Numbered from the stretch's first letter, positions 1 to 8,904 are shown. The stretch is DNA of 64,000 bases from Mycobacteroides sp. CBMA 271 (GCF_009729205.1 NZ_VTHB01000003.1:186001-250000); one strand, 5' to 3'. Translations and numbers: made by a program. The notes: a model not told the origin generated them from the sequence alone.

Positions 1-673
1 TGTCCCGCTGACTCTTATCGGTCGGCGGGTTGGCCATCCTGGTGCTCATGATCTCTTGTACCAGCGCCACCAAGCCTTTTCGCGCCTCATCGCGCAGGCG
101 GAAGCTCTCGATCTCCAGGTACGGGTTGACGTAGCACAGCGGATCCGTGCCCTGCTCGAGCTGGTGGTACAGGTGGGCGAATCTGCCGTCGAGCTCGTCT
201 CGGAATTTCTTGCCGATCAGGCAGGCCGAGGAGGTGTAGATGGTCAGCTCGGCGAAGAAGTCGAGGAGGTCAATTTCCCCGGCTTGCCCCCATTTCGAGA
301 TCATCTGGCGGACTTCATTTTCGATGGTGGCCGCGTGCCCCTTCATCTGCTCCCCGCGTAGGGCCGCGTTGTGCAGCATCTCCTTGCGGCGCTCCGGGTC
401 GGCGTCGAATACCACACCCTCGCCGAAGATCGGCGTCATGAACGGGTACGCCTCGGCCTGGTCTAGATCCTCGTCGCTGGAGCGGAAGAAAAACTCGTTG
501 GCCTCGGAGCCGGAGAGGAACACGACCTGTTTGTCGGCGAGCTGGAAGGTGCCGACGTTTCCGCATTCTTCCCGGATGCGCTTCATCAGCGCGATGGGAT
601 CGGTGCGGAACTCCTCCAGGTGCCCGTACTGGTCCTCACCGCCGGATACCCGGGGGACGGTGGGAGTGGTCAT
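1..673 (-). CDS. cyp51: Sterol 14-alpha-demethylase CYP51 (3' end off window)
   Basis: Cytochrome P450 that removes the 14-alpha methyl group of sterols. Only the N-terminal 224 codons or so are inside the window; the heme-binding Cys loop lies beyond base 1. The translated part has CYP51 hallmarks: VSGGEDQYGHLEEFRTDP near the N-terminus, AYPFMTPIFGEGVVFDA (B'-helix/BC-loop substrate region) near residue 80 and RGEQMKGHA near residue 107, all close to M. tuberculosis CYP51 (Rv0764c) as I recall it. The start ATG (671-673) overlaps the stop of the upstream SDR gene by the four bases ATGA, so it is translated as the last gene seen of the TetR-P450-SDR-CYP51 operon. The ferredoxin gene that often follows would lie outside. 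Confidence 0.95.
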   Translation of the reverse strand, partial: MTTPTVPRVSGGEDQYGHLEEFRTDPIALMKRIREECGNVGTFQLADKQVVFLSGSEANEFFFRSSDEDLDQAEAYPFMTPIFGEGVVFDADPERRKEMLHNAALRGEQMKGHAATIENEVRQMISKWGQAGEIDLLDFFAELTIYTSSACLIGKKFRDELDGRFAHLYHQLEQGTDPLCYVNPYLEIESFRLRDEARKGLVALVQEIMSTRMANPPTDKSQRD

Positions 674-1497
674 GACGGCATTCCTTCCTCGCCAAGCTCA
701 AGCTTCTGTTTGTCTGCCGGTGCGTCCGCAAGCGGTGCCTCCGGCTGCACTTCCATCTCCGGTATGTGTGCGCCCCTGGGGGTTTCGGCGACAAAGGCGA
801 CCGCGCGGGCAATATCGGAAGGGCGCAGGAAGTAGGAGTGGCGTGCCTGCCCCCACGCTTTCCAGTCTTCGAGCATGGGTCCGACTTGTTCTGCGGAAAG
901 CTGCCAGCCCATCGATGTGAGGGTGGGCCCGGGGTGCACGATCGATGCCCGAACGCCCGTGCCCTCCAACTCCATGCGCATGGTGTTCACCATGGCCAGC
1001 AGTGCCGCCTTCGCCGCGCCGTAGGCACCCATGTGTGGGCGCTGGTGCAGCGCCACATCGGATCCGATGAACACCACGTCGCCGCGCCGCCGGGCCACCA
1101 TGTCGGGCACAATCGCGGTGGCCAGCCGATTGGCGCCCAGTAGATGCACCTGGATCTGCGCGGCGAAGACGTCGGCGCCCATCTCATGCACCCGGCCCGG
1201 ATTCATGTCACCGGCACCGGACACCAGTAGGTCGATCTCGCCCAAAGCATCGATACTCTGCGCAACAAACGATTTCACGGAGTCCGTATCGGTGACATCG
1301 AGTGGGAAGGCGACCGCCTCGCCGCCGTCGGATCGGATCTTCTCGACGAGCTCGGTCAACTTGTCGACGCGGCGCGCGCCGAGGGCTACCGGAAATCCGC
1401 GACCGGCGAGGTCGACTGCCGTGGCCGCACCGATGCCCGAGGAGGCGCCAGCGACGATGGCCGGGCGTCGAGAGGGGTGTGGTTCAAAGCGGGGCAT
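670..1497 (-). CDS. SDR family oxidoreductase (Rv0765c-like)
   Basis: Predicted NAD(P)-dependent short-chain dehydrogenase of 275 residues. A classical Rossmann glycine motif AGASSGIGAA sits near residue 17 and the catalytic pair is in YGAAK near residue 160, preceded by a serine-containing strand (FIGSDVA). The C-terminal tail is acidic. The start ATG overlaps the P450 stop and its own stop overlaps the cyp51 start (both ATGA), so the three are translationally coupled. The position next to cyp51 and a P450 suggests oxidation of a sterol-like or hydroxylated lipid intermediate, but the substrate cannot be read from sequence. Corresponds in context to M. tuberculosis Rv0765c. Confidence 0.88.
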   Translation of the reverse strand: MPRFEPHPSRRPAIVAGASSGIGAATAVDLAGRGFPVALGARRVDKLTELVEKIRSDGGEAVAFPLDVTDTDSVKSFVAQSIDALGEIDLLVSGAGDMNPGRVHEMGADVFAAQIQVHLLGANRLATAIVPDMVARRRGDVVFIGSDVALHQRPHMGAYGAAKAALLAMVNTMRMELEGTGVRASIVHPGPTLTSMGWQLSAEQVGPMLEDWKAWGQARHSYFLRPSDIARAVAFVAETPRGAHIPEMEVQPEAPLADAPADKQKLELGEEGMPS

Positions 1498-2747
1498 CAG
1501 GCGTCCTCCCTCAATTGCACGGTGATGGGCAGGTACGCGAATCCGCGGACGTTGCTGGAATGCACTCGTACGGCATTGCTTTCGTCGATTTCGTAGCGCT
1601 TGATCCGGCCGAACAACTCGGTCAGGGCGACCTTCGCCTCCATCCGTGCCAGGTGCGCGCCAAGGCAGAAATGCGCGCCGCTGCCGAAACTGACCAGTTT
1701 GGAGCCGATCTCGCGTCCGATGCGAAACTCGTCTGCGTCGTCGAACACCCTGTCATCACGGTTGGCGGAGCCGGGGAGTAATAGCAGAATGTCTCCGGCG
1801 GAAATCTTGGTGTCGTAGAGCGTCATTTCTTGGGCCACGGTGCGGGCGAGGATCTGGCTGGAGGTGTCGTAGCGCAGCGTCTCCTCCACCCACAGCGGTA
1901 TGCGGTCGTGGTCGGCATGCACACCCGCCATTTGGTCGGGGTTGCGGTGGCCCCAGAAGACCGCATTGGCCAGCAGCTTGGTTGTCGTCTCGTTTCCGGC
2001 GATCACCATCAAGAACAGGAAGGCGAGCACCTCCTCGTCGGTGAGACGGTCACCGTCGATTTCCGCTTGCAGCAGAGCCGCAGTCAGATCATCATTCTTG
2101 GACGGCGCACGACGTCTTTCGCGGACCATGTCGATGTAGTAACCCATGAGGTCAAAGGACGCCTGAATGGCCTCGGGTGGGACGTCGGCCAGCCCGTCCT
2201 CGCGGTGCATGACGCCGTCGGCCAACTCCCGGATGCGGGTGCGGTCGGCCTCGGGCACACCCATCAGTTCGGAGATGACATCCATGGGGAGCTTGCCGGC
2301 GTAGTCGGCAATGAAATCGAAGGATCTATCGGAGGCCTTGGCTAGCGCTCGTTCCAAGTGTGTACGCGCGAGTGCGACGACCCGGCCTTCAAGTTCCCGA
2401 ATTCTCCTGGGGGTGAACCCCTTTGACACCAGCGTGCGCAGCCGAAGGTGCTCGGGGTCGTCCATGGCCAGGAACGACATGACGAGTTTGGCGTGTGGCC
2501 CAAAGGACGCCTTGTCTAACGAGACGCCGTTGGCGTTGGACAGGGACTCGCTGTTCCTGAAGCCCTGCAAGACATCCTGGTGCCGCGACAGCGCCCAGAA
2601 GTTTAGGTCGTCGTTGCGGTACAGCGGGGCTTCGTCGCGTAATCGCCGGTAGTACGGATACGGATCCTCATGGAAGGTGTAGTCGTATGGATCGAGAATC
2701 AGAGGTGCAGTCGACTGTTCTATTGCCTCTTCGCGCAAGCGGCTCAT
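1497..2747 (-). CDS. Cytochrome P450, CYP123-like
   Basis: Heme monooxygenase of 416 residues, the normal length for a soluble bacterial P450. Visible motifs in order: I-helix oxygen-activation segment AGNETTTK near residue 250, the K-helix ExxR in EETLRYD near residue 288, and the heme-ligand loop FGSGAHFCLGAHLAR near residue 355 with the axial cysteine. Lies between TetR and SDR genes with ATGA overlaps on both sides. The neighbourhood matches M. tuberculosis Rv0766c (cyp123), whose substrate is unknown. Electron transfer partners are not encoded in the visible part of the operon. Confidence 0.92.
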   Translation of the reverse strand: MSRLREEAIEQSTAPLILDPYDYTFHEDPYPYYRRLRDEAPLYRNDDLNFWALSRHQDVLQGFRNSESLSNANGVSLDKASFGPHAKLVMSFLAMDDPEHLRLRTLVSKGFTPRRIRELEGRVVALARTHLERALAKASDRSFDFIADYAGKLPMDVISELMGVPEADRTRIRELADGVMHREDGLADVPPEAIQASFDLMGYYIDMVRERRRAPSKNDDLTAALLQAEIDGDRLTDEEVLAFLFLMVIAGNETTTKLLANAVFWGHRNPDQMAGVHADHDRIPLWVEETLRYDTSSQILARTVAQEMTLYDTKISAGDILLLLPGSANRDDRVFDDADEFRIGREIGSKLVSFGSGAHFCLGAHLARMEAKVALTELFGRIKRYEIDESNAVRVHSSNVRGFAYLPITVQLREDA

Positions 2748-3334
2748 CGGACGTTCTCTCCCAGTATGAGGTCCACCACGAAGGTGAGCTTGTCCGCGAT
2801 CTGGTGATATGTGAAGGTGCCACTGCCCGCGTGCATGAGTGCGCCGAAGAACGTCATCTCCAGGGCCGACACCACACGCGGATCGGCATCGGGTCCCATC
2901 GCCGAGCGGATCCTGCGGTGGATTTCGAGACCGATCTTGTCGCGCACGGCGCGCACGGCGTCATCGTTGTTACTGAGCAGCGCGGTGGTGCAGCCGGTGG
3001 CGATCTCGGGTTCATCGGCCACCACCAGCGCCAGGCTTCGCAGAGTCTGGGTGACCCGTACCGCCTGGCTGTCGTTGACATCGGTGAAGTACGGCGCTTC
3101 GTGGATGAGGTCGAGGTAGATCTCGGCCACCAGATGGCTCTTGGAGGAGAAGTAGGTGTATGCGGTGGCGGGGGCGACCTTGGCGCGCGCAGCGACGCCG
3201 CGGATCGTCATATCCGCGTAGGTGGTCTCGCCGAGCATGTCACGGCCCGCGGAGACGATCTTGCCGATCGTCTCTTCTTGTCGTCGATTTCTAGGCGTTT
3301 CACTTGTGAGCACCGCCACAACTTCACTGGACAC
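2744..3334 (-). CDS. TetR family transcriptional regulator (Rv0767c-like)
   Basis: One-component repressor-type protein of 196 residues. The N-terminal helix-turn-helix is clear (IRGVAARAKVAPATAYTYF, residues 44-62), followed by an all-helical ligand domain. GTG start at 3334-3332; the stop overlaps the start of the downstream P450 (ATGA), so it heads the operon with cyp51. It is transcribed divergently from the aldehyde dehydrogenase operon, and two copies of one palindrome lie in the intervening region, one overlapping its own start codon; autoregulation and control of both operons is therefore likely. The ligand is unknown; an aldehyde, acyl-CoA or sterol-type compound is a guess from context. 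Confidence 0.9.
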   Translation of the reverse strand: MSSEVVAVLTSETPRNRRQEETIGKIVSAGRDMLGETTYADMTIRGVAARAKVAPATAYTYFSSKSHLVAEIYLDLIHEAPYFTDVNDSQAVRVTQTLRSLALVVADEPEIATGCTTALLSNNDDAVRAVRDKIGLEIHRRIRSAMGPDADPRVVSALEMTFFGALMHAGSGTFTYHQIADKLTFVVDLILGENVR

Positions 3335-3342
3335 ATGTCCAG
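3327..3342. promoter_or_regulatory. Putative TetR operator, copy 1
   Basis: Perfect palindrome CTGGACA-CA-TGTCCAG with seven-base arms, overlapping the GTG start codon of the divergent TetR gene. The same palindrome recurs at 3472-3485. Binding by the adjacent TetR protein is inferred, not shown. Confidence 0.6.
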
Positions 3343-3471
3343 GTTAGCGTGCGAGGCGCTCTCCGGCAACAACGTAGGTGGAAAATGCTGTCCAACACCA
3401 ATTATTTGGCCTGTAGAGGCCGCAGTCTTGCCATGTCGGGATCTGGCTGGTTATGGTTCAGGGGTATCGAA

Positions 3472-3485
3472 TGGACATGTGTCCA
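3472..3485. promoter_or_regulatory. Putative TetR operator, copy 2
   Basis: Perfect palindrome TGGACA-TG-TGTCCA, also followed by AG as in copy 1, 22 bases upstream of the aldehyde dehydrogenase start. A repressor bound here would block transcription or initiation of the rightward operon. Confidence 0.6.
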
Positions 3486-3507
3486 GATTTCAGAAGCGAG
3501 GTGAGTG

Positions 3508-4977
3508 ATGGCGCTGCTGGCCGATGGTGAGAGTGAGCTGTTCATCGACGGAAAGCTCGTCCCCGGTGGTGCGGGAAGGTTTCCGACGGTCAATCCGGCT
3601 ACCGAGGAGGTGCTGGGAACCGCGGCCGACGCGGACGCCGACGACATGGGCCGCGCCATCGAGGCGGCGCGTCGCGCCTTCGACGACACCGACTGGTCTC
3701 GGGACGTAGGCCTACGTGTGCACTGTCTCCGTCAGCTCCGGGACGGCATGCGGGCCCACATCGACGAACTGCGCGAACTGACCATTGCCGAGGTGGGCGC
3801 ACCGCGGATGCTGACCGCCGGTGCCCAGCTCGAGGGGCCGGTGGATGACCTGCAGTTCGCCGCCGACACCGCCGAATCCTTTGACTGGAATGCCGATCTC
3901 GGTACCGCTATGCCGATGGGCATCAAAACTCAACGCACCCTCGCGCGTGAGGCCGTGGGTGTGGTCGGTGCGGTGACGCCGTGGAATTTTCCGCATCAAA
4001 TCAACCTTGCCAAGGTGGGTCCGGCACTGGCCGCAGGTAATACCCTGATACTCAAGCCGGCGCCGGACACCCCCTGGTGTGCGGCGGTGCTTGGTCGAAT
4101 CATCGCCGAGCACACCGATTTTCCGCCGGGCGTCTTCAACATCATCACCTCCAGCGACCACCGCATCGGTGCGCAGTTGTCGACGGATTCCCGGGTGGAC
4201 ATGGTGTCGTTTACAGGATCGACGGCCACCGGGCGCGCGGTGATGACCGACGCGGCCGCCACCGTCAAAAAGGTGTTCCTGGAACTCGGCGGCAAGTCAG
4301 CCTTCATCGTGCTCGACGATGCCAACCTGGGTACTGCGTGCTCGATGGCGGGATTCACCGCCGCGGTGCACGCCGGCCAAGGATGCGCGATCACCACCCG
4401 GCTGGTGGTGCCGCGCGCACGGTACGACGAGGCGGTGGCGGCGGCTGCTGCCACCATGGGGTCGCTGAAGCCGGGAGACCCCACCAGTCCGGGAACAATC
4501 TGCGGCCCGGTCATCTCGGCACGCCAGCGTGACCGGGTGCAGTCCTATCTGGATCTCGCTGTCGCCGAAGGCGGTTCGTTTGCGTGCGGTGGCGGTCGGC
4601 CGGAGGGCAAGGAACGGGGCTTCTTCATCGAGCCCACCGTTGTCGCCGGTCTGACCAATGACGCGCGGGTGGCGCGCGAGGAGATCTTCGGTCCCGTTCT
4701 GGTGGTGATCGCGCATGACGGCGACGACGACGCGGTGCGGATCGCCAACGATTCACCGTACGGGTTGTCCGGGACGGTGTTTAGCGGGGACGACGAGCGC
4801 GCGGCACGGGCGGCATCCCGTCTCCGGGTCGGGACCGTGAACGTCAACGGTGGTGTCTGGTACTCCGCCGACGCCCCGTTCGGCGGGTACAAGCAATCCG
4901 GCATCGGCAGGGAGATGGGTGTCGCCGGGTTCGAGGAATACCTGGAAACCAAAATCATTGCAACGGCTGTGAAGTAG
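3508..4977 (+). CDS. aldA: NAD(P)-dependent aldehyde dehydrogenase (Rv0768/AldA-like)
   Basis: Oxidises an aldehyde to a carboxylic acid with NAD(P). 489 residues, full family length. Motifs: TPWNFP near residue 155, GSTATGR cofactor motif near 240, the catalytic general base in LELGGKS near 263 and the nucleophilic Cys in GQGC near 297, and PFGGYKQSGIGRE near the C-terminus. ATG at 3508 is preferred over the GTG three bases before it because the purine-rich GAGGTGAG lies just upstream. First gene of a rightward operon with an SDR, a hydroxyisobutyrate-dehydrogenase-like protein and a CMD protein, the order of M. tuberculosis Rv0768-Rv0771. Substrate unknown. Confidence 0.92.
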   Translation: MALLADGESELFIDGKLVPGGAGRFPTVNPATEEVLGTAADADADDMGRAIEAARRAFDDTDWSRDVGLRVHCLRQLRDGMRAHIDELRELTIAEVGAPRMLTAGAQLEGPVDDLQFAADTAESFDWNADLGTAMPMGIKTQRTLAREAVGVVGAVTPWNFPHQINLAKVGPALAAGNTLILKPAPDTPWCAAVLGRIIAEHTDFPPGVFNIITSSDHRIGAQLSTDSRVDMVSFTGSTATGRAVMTDAAATVKKVFLELGGKSAFIVLDDANLGTACSMAGFTAAVHAGQGCAITTRLVVPRARYDEAVAAAAATMGSLKPGDPTSPGTICGPVISARQRDRVQSYLDLAVAEGGSFACGGGRPEGKERGFFIEPTVVAGLTNDARVAREEIFGPVLVVIAHDGDDDAVRIANDSPYGLSGTVFSGDDERAARAASRLRVGTVNVNGGVWYSADAPFGGYKQSGIGREMGVAGFEEYLETKIIATAVK

Positions 4978-4987
4978 AGGAGATCTG

Positions 4988-5740
4988 ATGGGAGAGTTTG
5001 AAGGCAAGGTAGCCATCGTCACCGGTGCCGGACAGGGTATTGGCGAGGCGTACGCGCATGCGCTGGCTCGCGAGGGAGCCGCAGTGGTGGTCGCCGATAT
5101 CAACGCCGAGGCGGGTGAGGGTGTGGCCAAGCAGATCGTCGCGGACGGCGGAAAGTCGATCTATGTCAACGTGGATGTCTCGGATCCCGATTCGGCCATC
5201 GCCATGGCGGACAAGACGGTCGCGGAATTCGGCGGCATCGACTACCTGGTGAACAACGCAGCGATCTATGGCGGCATGAAGCTTGACCTGCTGTTGTCGG
5301 TGCCGTGGGATTACTACAAGAAGTTCATGAGCGTGAACCAGGACGGCGCACTGGTATGTACGCGTGCCGTGTACAAGCACATCGCCAAGCGCGGCGGCGG
5401 TGCCATCGTCAACCAATCATCCACGGCGGCATGGCTTTATTCCGGATTCTACGGGCTGGCCAAGGTGGGCATCAACGGCCTCACCCAGCAGCTGTCCCGT
5501 GAGCTGGGTGGGCAGAAGATCCGCATCAACGCGATCGCGCCCGGGCCCACCGACACCGAGGCCACCCGGAGCACCGTGCCGGAGCAGTTCCGCAGCGAGC
5601 TGGTCAAGAACATCCCGTTGAGCCGCATGGGCACCGTTGACGACATGGTGGGCATGTGCCTGTTCCTGCTGTCGGACAAGGCATCGTGGATCACCGGCCA
5701 GGTGTTCAACGTCGATGGCGGACAGATCATCCGATCATGA
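4988..5740 (+). CDS. SDR family oxidoreductase (Rv0769-like)
   Basis: Classical short-chain dehydrogenase of 250 residues. Cofactor motif TGAGQGIGEA near residue 12, NNAA near 88, catalytic Tyr-Lys in YGLAK near 153-157, and the family-typical GQVFNVDGGQ close to the C-terminus. An AGGAGAT Shine-Dalgarno lies 4-10 bases before ATG. Starts 10 bases after the aldehyde dehydrogenase stop and ends in an ATGA overlap with the next gene. Probably performs the alcohol/ketone step next to the aldehyde dehydrogenase in a catabolic or detoxification route; the substrate is not evident. Confidence 0.9.
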   Translation: MGEFEGKVAIVTGAGQGIGEAYAHALAREGAAVVVADINAEAGEGVAKQIVADGGKSIYVNVDVSDPDSAIAMADKTVAEFGGIDYLVNNAAIYGGMKLDLLLSVPWDYYKKFMSVNQDGALVCTRAVYKHIAKRGGGAIVNQSSTAAWLYSGFYGLAKVGINGLTQQLSRELGGQKIRINAIAPGPTDTEATRSTVPEQFRSELVKNIPLSRMGTVDDMVGMCLFLLSDKASWITGQVFNVDGGQIIRS

Positions 5741-6609
5741 CGCAGTCTGTTCTCAAGCTGGGATACGTCGGTTTGGGGAACATGGGTGCGCCCATGGCCC
5801 AACGGTTGGTCGACTGGCCGGACGGCGTGACGGTCTTCGACCTGCGGGCCGAGGCAATGGCCCCGCTCGTAGAGGCAGGTGCGCGCGCGGCGGACAGCCT
5901 TGCAGATATCGCGGCAGCGGACCTCATTAGTGTGACCGTATTGGATGACGCGCAGGTGAGAGACGTCGTTGCGGCCATTGCGCCGAAGGCCAGGCCCGGC
6001 ACCATCATCGCGATCCACTCGACCATCAGCGATGCCACGGCCGTAGAACTGGCACAGCATTGGTCGCCGCAGAACATCCACATCATCGACGCCCCGGTGA
6101 GCGGTGGTGCGCCGGGTGCACACCGGGGTGAGCTCGCCACCATGGTCGGCGCCGATGACGAGATCTTCGAGCGCGTCAAGGAGCCGTTCTCGAAGTGGGC
6201 ATCACTGGTGATCCATGCGGGCCGGCCCGGCGCAGGCACCCGGATGAAGCTGGCGCGCAACCTGTTGCACTTCGTGGCCTTTACGGCGGCGGGGGAGGCG
6301 CAGCGTCTTGCCGAGAGCTGCGGGTTGGATATCACCGCGCTGGGCAAGGTGGTCCGTCATACCGATGCGATCACCGGTGGGCCGGGCGCCATCATGCTGC
6401 GGGACACCACCGACCCGGTGACCTCGGACAGTTTCTGGTTGCCGATCTTCACGCACGTGCGGGGCCTCGGTGAAAAGGATCTCAGCCTGGCACTGGCGCT
6501 GGGCGAGGAGAAATCGGTGGAGCTACCGATGGCGGCATTGGCGCGTGAGCGATTGGCGGCCAGCCTCGGTGTGCCACACACGGTTCCACATGAGCAGGGA
6601 GCAAGTTGA
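5737..6609 (+). CDS. 3-hydroxyisobutyrate dehydrogenase family protein (Rv0770-like)
   Basis: Beta-hydroxyacid dehydrogenase, 290 residues. N-terminal Rossmann motif GYVGLGNMGAPMA (residues 8-20), the substrate-binding DAPVSGGAPGA near residue 115 and the catalytic-lysine segment GTRMKLARN near residue 166. The start ATG at 5737 overlaps the SDR stop (ATGA); an in-frame start 81 bases upstream would lie entirely inside the SDR gene and is rejected. The family reduces or oxidises 3-hydroxy acids such as hydroxyisobutyrate or tartronate semialdehyde; in this operon it likely acts on the product of the SDR/ALDH pair. Confidence 0.88.
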   Translation: MTQSVLKLGYVGLGNMGAPMAQRLVDWPDGVTVFDLRAEAMAPLVEAGARAADSLADIAAADLISVTVLDDAQVRDVVAAIAPKARPGTIIAIHSTISDATAVELAQHWSPQNIHIIDAPVSGGAPGAHRGELATMVGADDEIFERVKEPFSKWASLVIHAGRPGAGTRMKLARNLLHFVAFTAAGEAQRLAESCGLDITALGKVVRHTDAITGGPGAIMLRDTTDPVTSDSFWLPIFTHVRGLGEKDLSLALALGEEKSVELPMAALARERLAASLGVPHTVPHEQGAS

Positions 6610-6977
6610 TGGATGATGTGCGGCGTCAGGGCCTCGACAAGATGAAAGAGGTCTACGGCTGGGATATGCCCGATATCCCGGGCGACTACTTCAAGTACAC
6701 GATCGAGCATCTCTTCGGGACCATCTGGACACGCCCCGAACTGTCGATGCGGGATCGTCGGCTGCTCCTTCTCGGCGCCGTCAGCGCCCTCGGGCTCGAC
6801 GAGATCCTGGAGATCCAGACGGGCGCGGCACTCAAGAATGGTGAACTGACCGAGGCCGAGCTGCGTGAGGTGGCGATTTTCATCACCCACTATGTCGGGT
6901 GGCCGTTGGGGCAGCGGGTCAACAAGCATGTGGAGATGGCTATCGCGAAGCGCTCCAAGGAATCCTCGGGTGAGTAG
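6609..6977 (+). CDS. Carboxymuconolactone decarboxylase family protein (Rv0771-like)
   Basis: Small helical protein of 122 residues of the CMD/AhpD-like fold (LGAVSALGLDEILEIQTGAAL and the helix ITHYVGWPLGQRVN). It lacks the CxxC pair of AhpD-type peroxidase partners, so a lactone decarboxylase-like or structural role is more likely than peroxidase support. The ATG overlaps the preceding stop (TGATG), and the following gene starts eight bases before its end, so it is tightly coupled in the aldA operon. Confidence 0.85.
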   Translation: MDDVRRQGLDKMKEVYGWDMPDIPGDYFKYTIEHLFGTIWTRPELSMRDRRLLLLGAVSALGLDEILEIQTGAALKNGELTEAELREVAIFITHYVGWPLGQRVNKHVEMAIAKRSKESSGE

Positions 6978-8193
6978 CCGATTCTCCACGCTGTCTCGGG
7001 ACCAGTTGGCGGTCCTGGTTCCGGAGCTGCTGTTGATCGGCCAGCTGATCGACCGCTCCGGAATGGCGTACTGCATACAGCATTTCGGTAGGGAGGAGAT
7101 GCTGCAGGTCGCTATTGAGGAGTGGGCGTCATCGAGCCCGATCTATACCCGGCGCATGCAGCGGGCGCTGCGGTACGAGGGCAACGACGTCATTACCATC
7201 TTCAAGGGCATGCAGCTCGACATCGGGGCACCGCCGCAATTCATGGACTTCCGATACACCGTGCATGACAAGTGGCACGGGGAGTTTCACCTCGATCACT
7301 GCGGCGCGCTGCTCGACGTGGAGCCGCTTGGTCCCGAGTACGTGACTGGGATGTGCCACGACATCGAGGACCCCACCTTCGACGCGACGGCCTTCGCCAC
7401 CAACCCGCACGCGCAGGTGCGGCCGATTCACCGGCCACCGCGCACACCCGCGGACAGGCAACCACATTGTGCGTGGACGGTGACCATCGACGAGTCCTAC
7501 CCCGCAGTGTCCGGGATCCCGGCGCTGGATATCGTCGGCGAATCTATCGCCGCCGGTTGGGTATTGGACGGCATCGACACCGCCGACGAGGGCGCCGCCC
7601 ACTACTCGGGACCGCTACTGTCCGATCTGGACTTCGGTGCGTTCTCGCATTCGGCCCTGGTGCGGATCGCCGACGAGGTGTGTCTGCAGATGCATCTGCT
7701 GTTCCTCGGGTTCTCGATCGCGGTGCGCAAGAGGACTGCCGACGCCGAGTTGGCGCAGTCGGTGTGCACCCAGCAGCTCATCGGGCTCGCGGGTGTCGCG
7801 ACCGCACGGATCCGTCAGGCATTGAATCTCCCCGATGGCATCGAGGGCGTGCTGCAAGTCCTCCAACTGCATCCGCTGCTGAGCCCGGTCGGCTATGTGA
7901 ACGCCGAGATTTCCGGCGGTCAACTCCATGTGTGGCGATCACCCGCGCATGAGGATGGAGCGTGGATCTCGCTGTGCGGGCCCGCGGAGACGAGACCGTT
8001 GCAGGCCATCGCGACGGCCATCGATCCGCATATTGGCGTGGAGATTTCGGGAGATGCCGATGATTGGGTGGCGTCTTTCGTCGAGCACGAGGGCGTGGAC
8101 AAACAGCTGCCCGAGGTCATGATCGCCAATGTCAGCGGGGGATCGCGGTTCATCTTTGAGCCACGGAAGTCACTGCCGCTGACGGTGGTGTGA
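6970..8193 (+). CDS. Conserved hypothetical protein, last gene of the aldA operon
   Basis: 407 residues from a GTG at 6970 that overlaps the CMD gene end; an earlier in-frame start would overlap that gene by over 100 bases. I do not recognise a named family. There is no signal peptide or clear membrane segment. Notable features are a Trp/His/Asp-rich stretch near residues 90-125 (MDFRYTVHDKWHGEFHLDHCGALLDVEP) written here only as a region, with several His, Asp and Cys residues that could bind metal, and a helical middle (CLQMHLLFLGFSIAVRKR). Co-transcription with dehydrogenases suggests an enzyme or binding protein of the same pathway. Confidence 0.7.
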   Translation: MSSRFSTLSRDQLAVLVPELLLIGQLIDRSGMAYCIQHFGREEMLQVAIEEWASSSPIYTRRMQRALRYEGNDVITIFKGMQLDIGAPPQFMDFRYTVHDKWHGEFHLDHCGALLDVEPLGPEYVTGMCHDIEDPTFDATAFATNPHAQVRPIHRPPRTPADRQPHCAWTVTIDESYPAVSGIPALDIVGESIAAGWVLDGIDTADEGAAHYSGPLLSDLDFGAFSHSALVRIADEVCLQMHLLFLGFSIAVRKRTADAELAQSVCTQQLIGLAGVATARIRQALNLPDGIEGVLQVLQLHPLLSPVGYVNAEISGGQLHVWRSPAHEDGAWISLCGPAETRPLQAIATAIDPHIGVEISGDADDWVASFVEHEGVDKQLPEVMIANVSGGSRFIFEPRKSLPLTVV

Positions 8194-8230
8194 TCGGGAA
8201 CTGTTCAGTCATGGCGAGCGTTGATGAGCA

Positions 8231-8818
8231 ATGCTCGCTGCTTTGGACGAATTCGACCGCCAGCTCACCCACCTGATCGATCTTGGATACCCCGTCACCG
8301 ACCGCATCTCCGAGCTGCGCCCCCTGGTGGGCGATCTTCCCGCCTCGACCGTCGACTCCGAGGATCACATCCCGTTCATCCTCGTCGCCACCGGGACGAG
8401 CTACGAACAGACAGCGCCGCTGATGAACCTGAACGGGCGAGCCGGATTTCATGTCATGGACGCTGGCGATGTCGACGTGTACCGGCCGATCCTCGATGTT
8501 CCCGCCGCGGTCTACCTGCTCATCGATATCGACACCGGCAGTGAGTTCTGCAATGTGACACCGGAGGCGGCGCTGGCGGCGATCACCGCGCGTGGACGCA
8601 CCCCGCTCACTATTGACGAGGGCATCGCACTGGTCACGGCGCGGCCGGATATGTTGCGCAAGAACAGGTGTTTCTCGCTGGCGGCCTCGCGCGGTAAGGG
8701 CCAGCGAGTGCCTGCGATCTGGATATCCGATCGGCGCCCGAAACTCGGCTGGTGCTGGGACCGCAATCCGCACACCTGGTTGGGGACTGCCTCATGCGGT
8801 GGGCGGGTGGCGCTATAG
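8231..8818 (+). CDS. DUF5701 family protein
   Basis: Soluble protein of 195 residues resembling the actinobacterial DUF5701 family: the opening LDEFDRQLTHLIDLGYP, the strand IPFILVATGTSY, and the Cys/Trp-containing end (FSLAASRGKGQRVPAIWISD, LGWCWDRNPHTWLG) are its typical features. Function unknown. It lies 37 bases after the aldA operon and may be read through from it. There is no strong Shine-Dalgarno before the ATG. Confidence 0.75.
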   Translation: MLAALDEFDRQLTHLIDLGYPVTDRISELRPLVGDLPASTVDSEDHIPFILVATGTSYEQTAPLMNLNGRAGFHVMDAGDVDVYRPILDVPAAVYLLIDIDTGSEFCNVTPEAALAAITARGRTPLTIDEGIALVTARPDMLRKNRCFSLAASRGKGQRVPAIWISDRRPKLGWCWDRNPHTWLGTASCGGRVAL

Positions 8819-8904
8819 ATCTCTCATGACCACCCCCTGATCCCATTGCCGCCAACTATCTGGAGGCATCTATCTGATGTCAACGCGAACCTGTCACACT
8901 ATGA

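Noticed and set aside
240..920. 226-codon plus-strand frame at the left edge
   Set aside because: Antisense to cyp51 and the SDR gene; no protein-like features.
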